Assembly: GCA_951799445.1 (NCBI GenBank)
Contig: OX637294.1
Location: forward strand, 25,135,452-25,199,451
DNA from: Pseudisothecium myosuroides
Lineage: Eukaryota; Streptophyta; Bryopsida; Hypnales; Lembophyllaceae
DNA length: 64,000 bases
Direction of reading: 5' to 3'
Shown here: in pieces, positions 61,321 through 64,000 of the stretch
How positions within the stretch are numbered: position 1 is the first letter of the stretch
How the letters are laid out: each line of letters begins with the position of its first letter
Program-made: the position numbers and the translations under genes
Notes under the pieces: model-generated
Database searches by the model: none
The model's input: the letters and a program-made list of their open reading frames with translations, nothing else
What the model was told of the DNA's origin: nothing

Positions 61321-62118
61321 AAAATGTATCTAAGAAAAAAACTAAATTTTGAGGGAAAAATGTACCTCAATAGAATGAAGTGGACACACTTCCTTTAACC
61401 TTGAGTTTTGCACTCCATCTTCTAATTAAATGATGATCAAAATGATGTTTTATTCATATAACTATTGCTTGGATAATAATGTCATCTTTAAATATTCTTT
61501 TGATGAAATTGAGATAAATAATATAATGTATATAAAGATATTAAAAAAATTATTTAAAAACTTAACCATAAAAAGACAGGCCTATGAACATGTGATTGAG
61601 CTTCAAAATTGTTCACCGTAGATGCTTTACTTTTCCAATGTATATGAATGAAATTTTCTTTGCTTTTTTTTTAGAGATGAAAGCACATGTCTTCATGCAC
61701 TAAGTCTAAAAACATCTAGATTCATTTGGATATATTTGAATTATTGTAAATTTTTAAATAAAAAATGAAAGAAGTTCATATCAAATAGAAAATTAGTTTT
61801 TGATATCTATAAATTTTAGTACAAAATTCCATTATAGTGTAAATGAAAATGTTGTATTATCCTATATTTAAAAAGTTGGTTATCACAATAGAATATTTAT
61901 TTTAGGATTTTTTTCAAAATTTTCAAGTAGAGTAAATAGTAGATTTAGGAAGGTTAGTTAATTAATTTTTTTACTCAAAAACAAAATGAATTATTTTAAA
62001 ATTCAAAATCAAGTTTGAAGAGTAGAGAAACAAATAGTATAAGATATGCTATAAGACTATTTCATTTTGTAAAACAACTCAACATTTGTACAAAATCTAA
62101 AAAATAATTTCTATGAGC
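61321..62118. other. AT-rich intergenic DNA
   Basis: Nothing recognised. Confidence 0.5.
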
Positions 62119-62325
62119 TTCATTTGTCTGAACAAAGTGCATATTAAAGTAACTTGTTCAATCTAAAGTTGTTCAATCTAAAGTTGTATTAATATGCACT
62201 TTGTTCAAACAAATGAATATTTGTTTGAACAAAGTGCATGTTAATAACAAAGTGCATATTAATAACTTCATTTGTCTGAACAAAGTGCATATTAAAGTAA
62301 CTTGTTCAATCTAAAGTTGTATTAA
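62119..62325. repeat. Direct and inverted repeat cluster
   Basis: A 55-bp direct repeat beginning CTTCATTTGTCTGAACAAAG occurs at 62119 and again at 62266. Between them lies a palindrome (ATGCACTTTGTTCAAACAAA ... TTTGTTTGAACAAAGTGCAT) built from the same words. Confidence 0.75.
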
Positions 62326-62414
62326 AAGAATAGATGAACAATTGCATTTGTCTATATGTTTTCACTATTCAAATCTATCAATAAATGTTAATCTTGTAAT
62401 GGGGCAACCGAAAA

Positions 62415-62800
62415 GTGTTTGATGGATGACAATGAATCCTTTTGCATAAGATAAAAGTACATATGTTCATCCTTGGAAGTTTGTGAAAAAGGGAGGTTTT
62501 GCATAGTAGTTTGATTTCCAATGAGTGCTCTTGGTTTTTTCTAAGCAAATGATTCACATAATATCTAAAAGGATAATTCTACAACGATTGTTGTGTCCTT
62601 ACATGATTTAACCCTATAATACTAGGCTGGTCACCGTAGAAGTCATTTTTGAAGTATCATGTAGATCATTTGTTTAGAAAAATCCAAAGCATGTATTGGA
62701 GGTCAAACTACCATGCAAAACCTCCCTTTTTTCATTATAAACTTTCAAAGTTGAATATATGCATTTCTGTCTTATACAGAAGGATGCTTTATCATCCATT
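62415..62800. mobile_element. Foldback MITE
   Basis: The left arm runs GATGGATGACAATGA ... AAAAGGGAGGTTTTGCATAG. The right arm is the inverse, CATGCAAAACCTCCCTTTTT ... TTATCATCCAT. A further copy of the left arm (GGGGAGGTCTTCTATAGTAG) lies at 63609, outside the element, so the family is repeated. Confidence 0.65.
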
Positions 62801-62883
62801 GGACAATTAGTGTTCATGGTGTCCTTTTGAGGTTAAACATTCTCATTGATGGTATAGGATTTTAAAAAAAGTTCAAGACATTA

Positions 62884-63298
62884 GAGCATGGCTACCCAGG
62901 AGTGTTGAACGCGGCCTCAATGCTTTCTACAGGGCCCTTGAACAAAACAATGCCGCATTGCTACTTTTCCAATATAAACTTAAATTGTGAGCTCTTCAAA
63001 AAATGACTTGGCTACTCAACAATTGGGTGCATCTTCCTTGATGTAGAACCATGGATTGAGGAGAATCCCTTTGTTAGACTTGCTGTAACGATGGCAATGA
63101 GTACCAATAGAGTACTAGTAATTATAATGTGGCCAGAGATGAGGGATGTATATTGGCACGAGGTCAGGTAAAGGGAGCACAAGCCTAAAAAGCAGGCCTC
63201 CAAAGTGCAGGAAGGTGGGAGACATGCTCTTTACGATGGACTAGATCCCTTGAAGTACCCTCAGAAGTCATTTCTAATGTGTCTGGGTAGCCATGCTC
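62884..63298. mobile_element. PIF/Harbinger-like (Tourist-type) MITE
   Basis: Termini GAGCATGGCTACCCAG and CTGGGTAGCCATGCTC are perfect inverted repeats. Both are flanked by TTA (62881-62883, 63299-63301), the PIF/Harbinger target type. Length 415 bp; the minus-strand frame at 63012-63203 lies within it and is not a gene. Confidence 0.85.
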
Positions 63299-63600
63299 TT
63301 AAAAAATGACTCATTATTTGAGCCTATATTTTTGGGTGCTTCAACAAGGATCTAGGAATCGTACTTAACTAGTTTGGAATAATACATTGTCGGTTCTTTG
63401 CAGTTAGATTGATGTGTTCCTTTGACATGTCAAAATTATGTCAACATCTACAAATATGTTCAAAAGCATTTGTTATTTGTCAAATTGGTGACAACAACAA
63501 GTTTAACCTATAAACGACGCTACGGCTATTTTTTGGCTGATGAATGATAAAGAATTTTTCTATGTGGGACAAAAATGCAACTACTCATCTTCTAAATTCT

Positions 63601-63717
63601 ATGTGAAAAGGGGAGGTCTTCTATAGTAGTTTGACTTCCAATGAGTACTTTCGGATCTTAAACCAATGATTCACATAATACCAAAATGGATGATTTCCAT
63701 GGTCACCAATCCATCCT
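63601..63717. repeat. Solo arm of the 62415-62800 foldback family
   Basis: AAAAGGGGAGGTCTTCTATA and CTTCCAATGAGTACTTTCGG, then AATGATTCACATAATA, follow the same order as the left arm of the element at 62415-62800. Confidence 0.6.
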
Positions 63718-64000
63718 TTAACCCTTCATTGCCTAAGGTCCAAACGTGCTTAAAAGCATCCTGCCTTTGCAAGTGTTAAAAGTCTAAATTTCAGTAAGGT
63801 ATGAAAATCTCAATCGTACAATCTTGTTGTGTGCATGTTGTAGATGGTGTGGAACAAATTTGGGGTCATTTGACCACATAGATTGAAAGATTATAATGTT
63901 TTAGTGTTGGAAAAAGGTGCTGAAATTTTCTTAAAAACACATTTGGAGGTGAAATTCGATTTCTAAACCTACTCAAATGAAAAAACATCAGACTGCCAAG
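63718..64000 (-). mobile_element. TTAA-family element, truncated by the window edge
   Basis: Starts TTAACCCTTCATTGCCTAAG. Inside, GACCACATAGATTGAAAGAT corresponds to the GACCACTTGGATTGCAAGAT position of the inverted canonical copy. The right end lies beyond the window. Confidence 0.5.

Overview
The window is nuclear DNA of a land plant. The evidence is spliced genes with GT..AG introns, a plant LPR1-type multicopper oxidase, a tandem pair of clan-72-like cytochrome P450 genes, and many plant-style MITEs (Stowaway-like, PIF/Harbinger-like, Tc1/mariner-like) in very AT-rich intergenic DNA. The low gene density and the protein style hint at a seedless plant (moss or lycophyte), but the sequence alone does not settle the species.

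Layout. 1-13.1 kb: gene-poor DNA with MITEs, palindromes and four copies of a TTAA-flanked element. 13.7-15.2 kb: a GC-rich island and one possible orphan exon. 15.8-18.3 kb: a three-exon LPR1/CotA-like multicopper oxidase with all four copper motifs but an in-frame TGA at codon 222. 18.3-30.6 kb: repeats, including a Stowaway-like MITE, a 779-bp Tc1/mariner-like foldback and nested or abutting TTAA elements. 30.7-47.5 kb: a segmental tandem duplication carrying two five-exon P450 genes that both look intact (529 and 530 aa). The two copies can be compared base by base, so later insertions can be told apart: a Harbinger-like MITE with its empty site in the sister copy, and a 79-bp retro-insertion with a 16-bp target duplication. 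48.6-49.9 kb, minus strand: a single-exon gene for a plant membrane-anchored, acidic protein of unknown function with a tandemly duplicated leader. 50.4-64 kb: gene-free repeat DNA with more TTAA elements, foldbacks and Harbinger-like MITEs.

The most unusual signal is the TTAA-bounded family with termini TTAA-CCCCTAAAGGACC. About thirteen full, variant or decayed copies are visible. They lie in both orientations, some abut on a shared TTAA, and one has been entered at its own internal TTAA. A TTAA target with a CCC terminus is the rule for piggyBac-like transposons, a group regarded as rare in land plants. No transposase is encoded here, so these would be non-autonomous copies.

The three gene loci are not functionally linked by anything seen here. 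Most other open frames in the window are short and fall in repeats or antisense to real exons.
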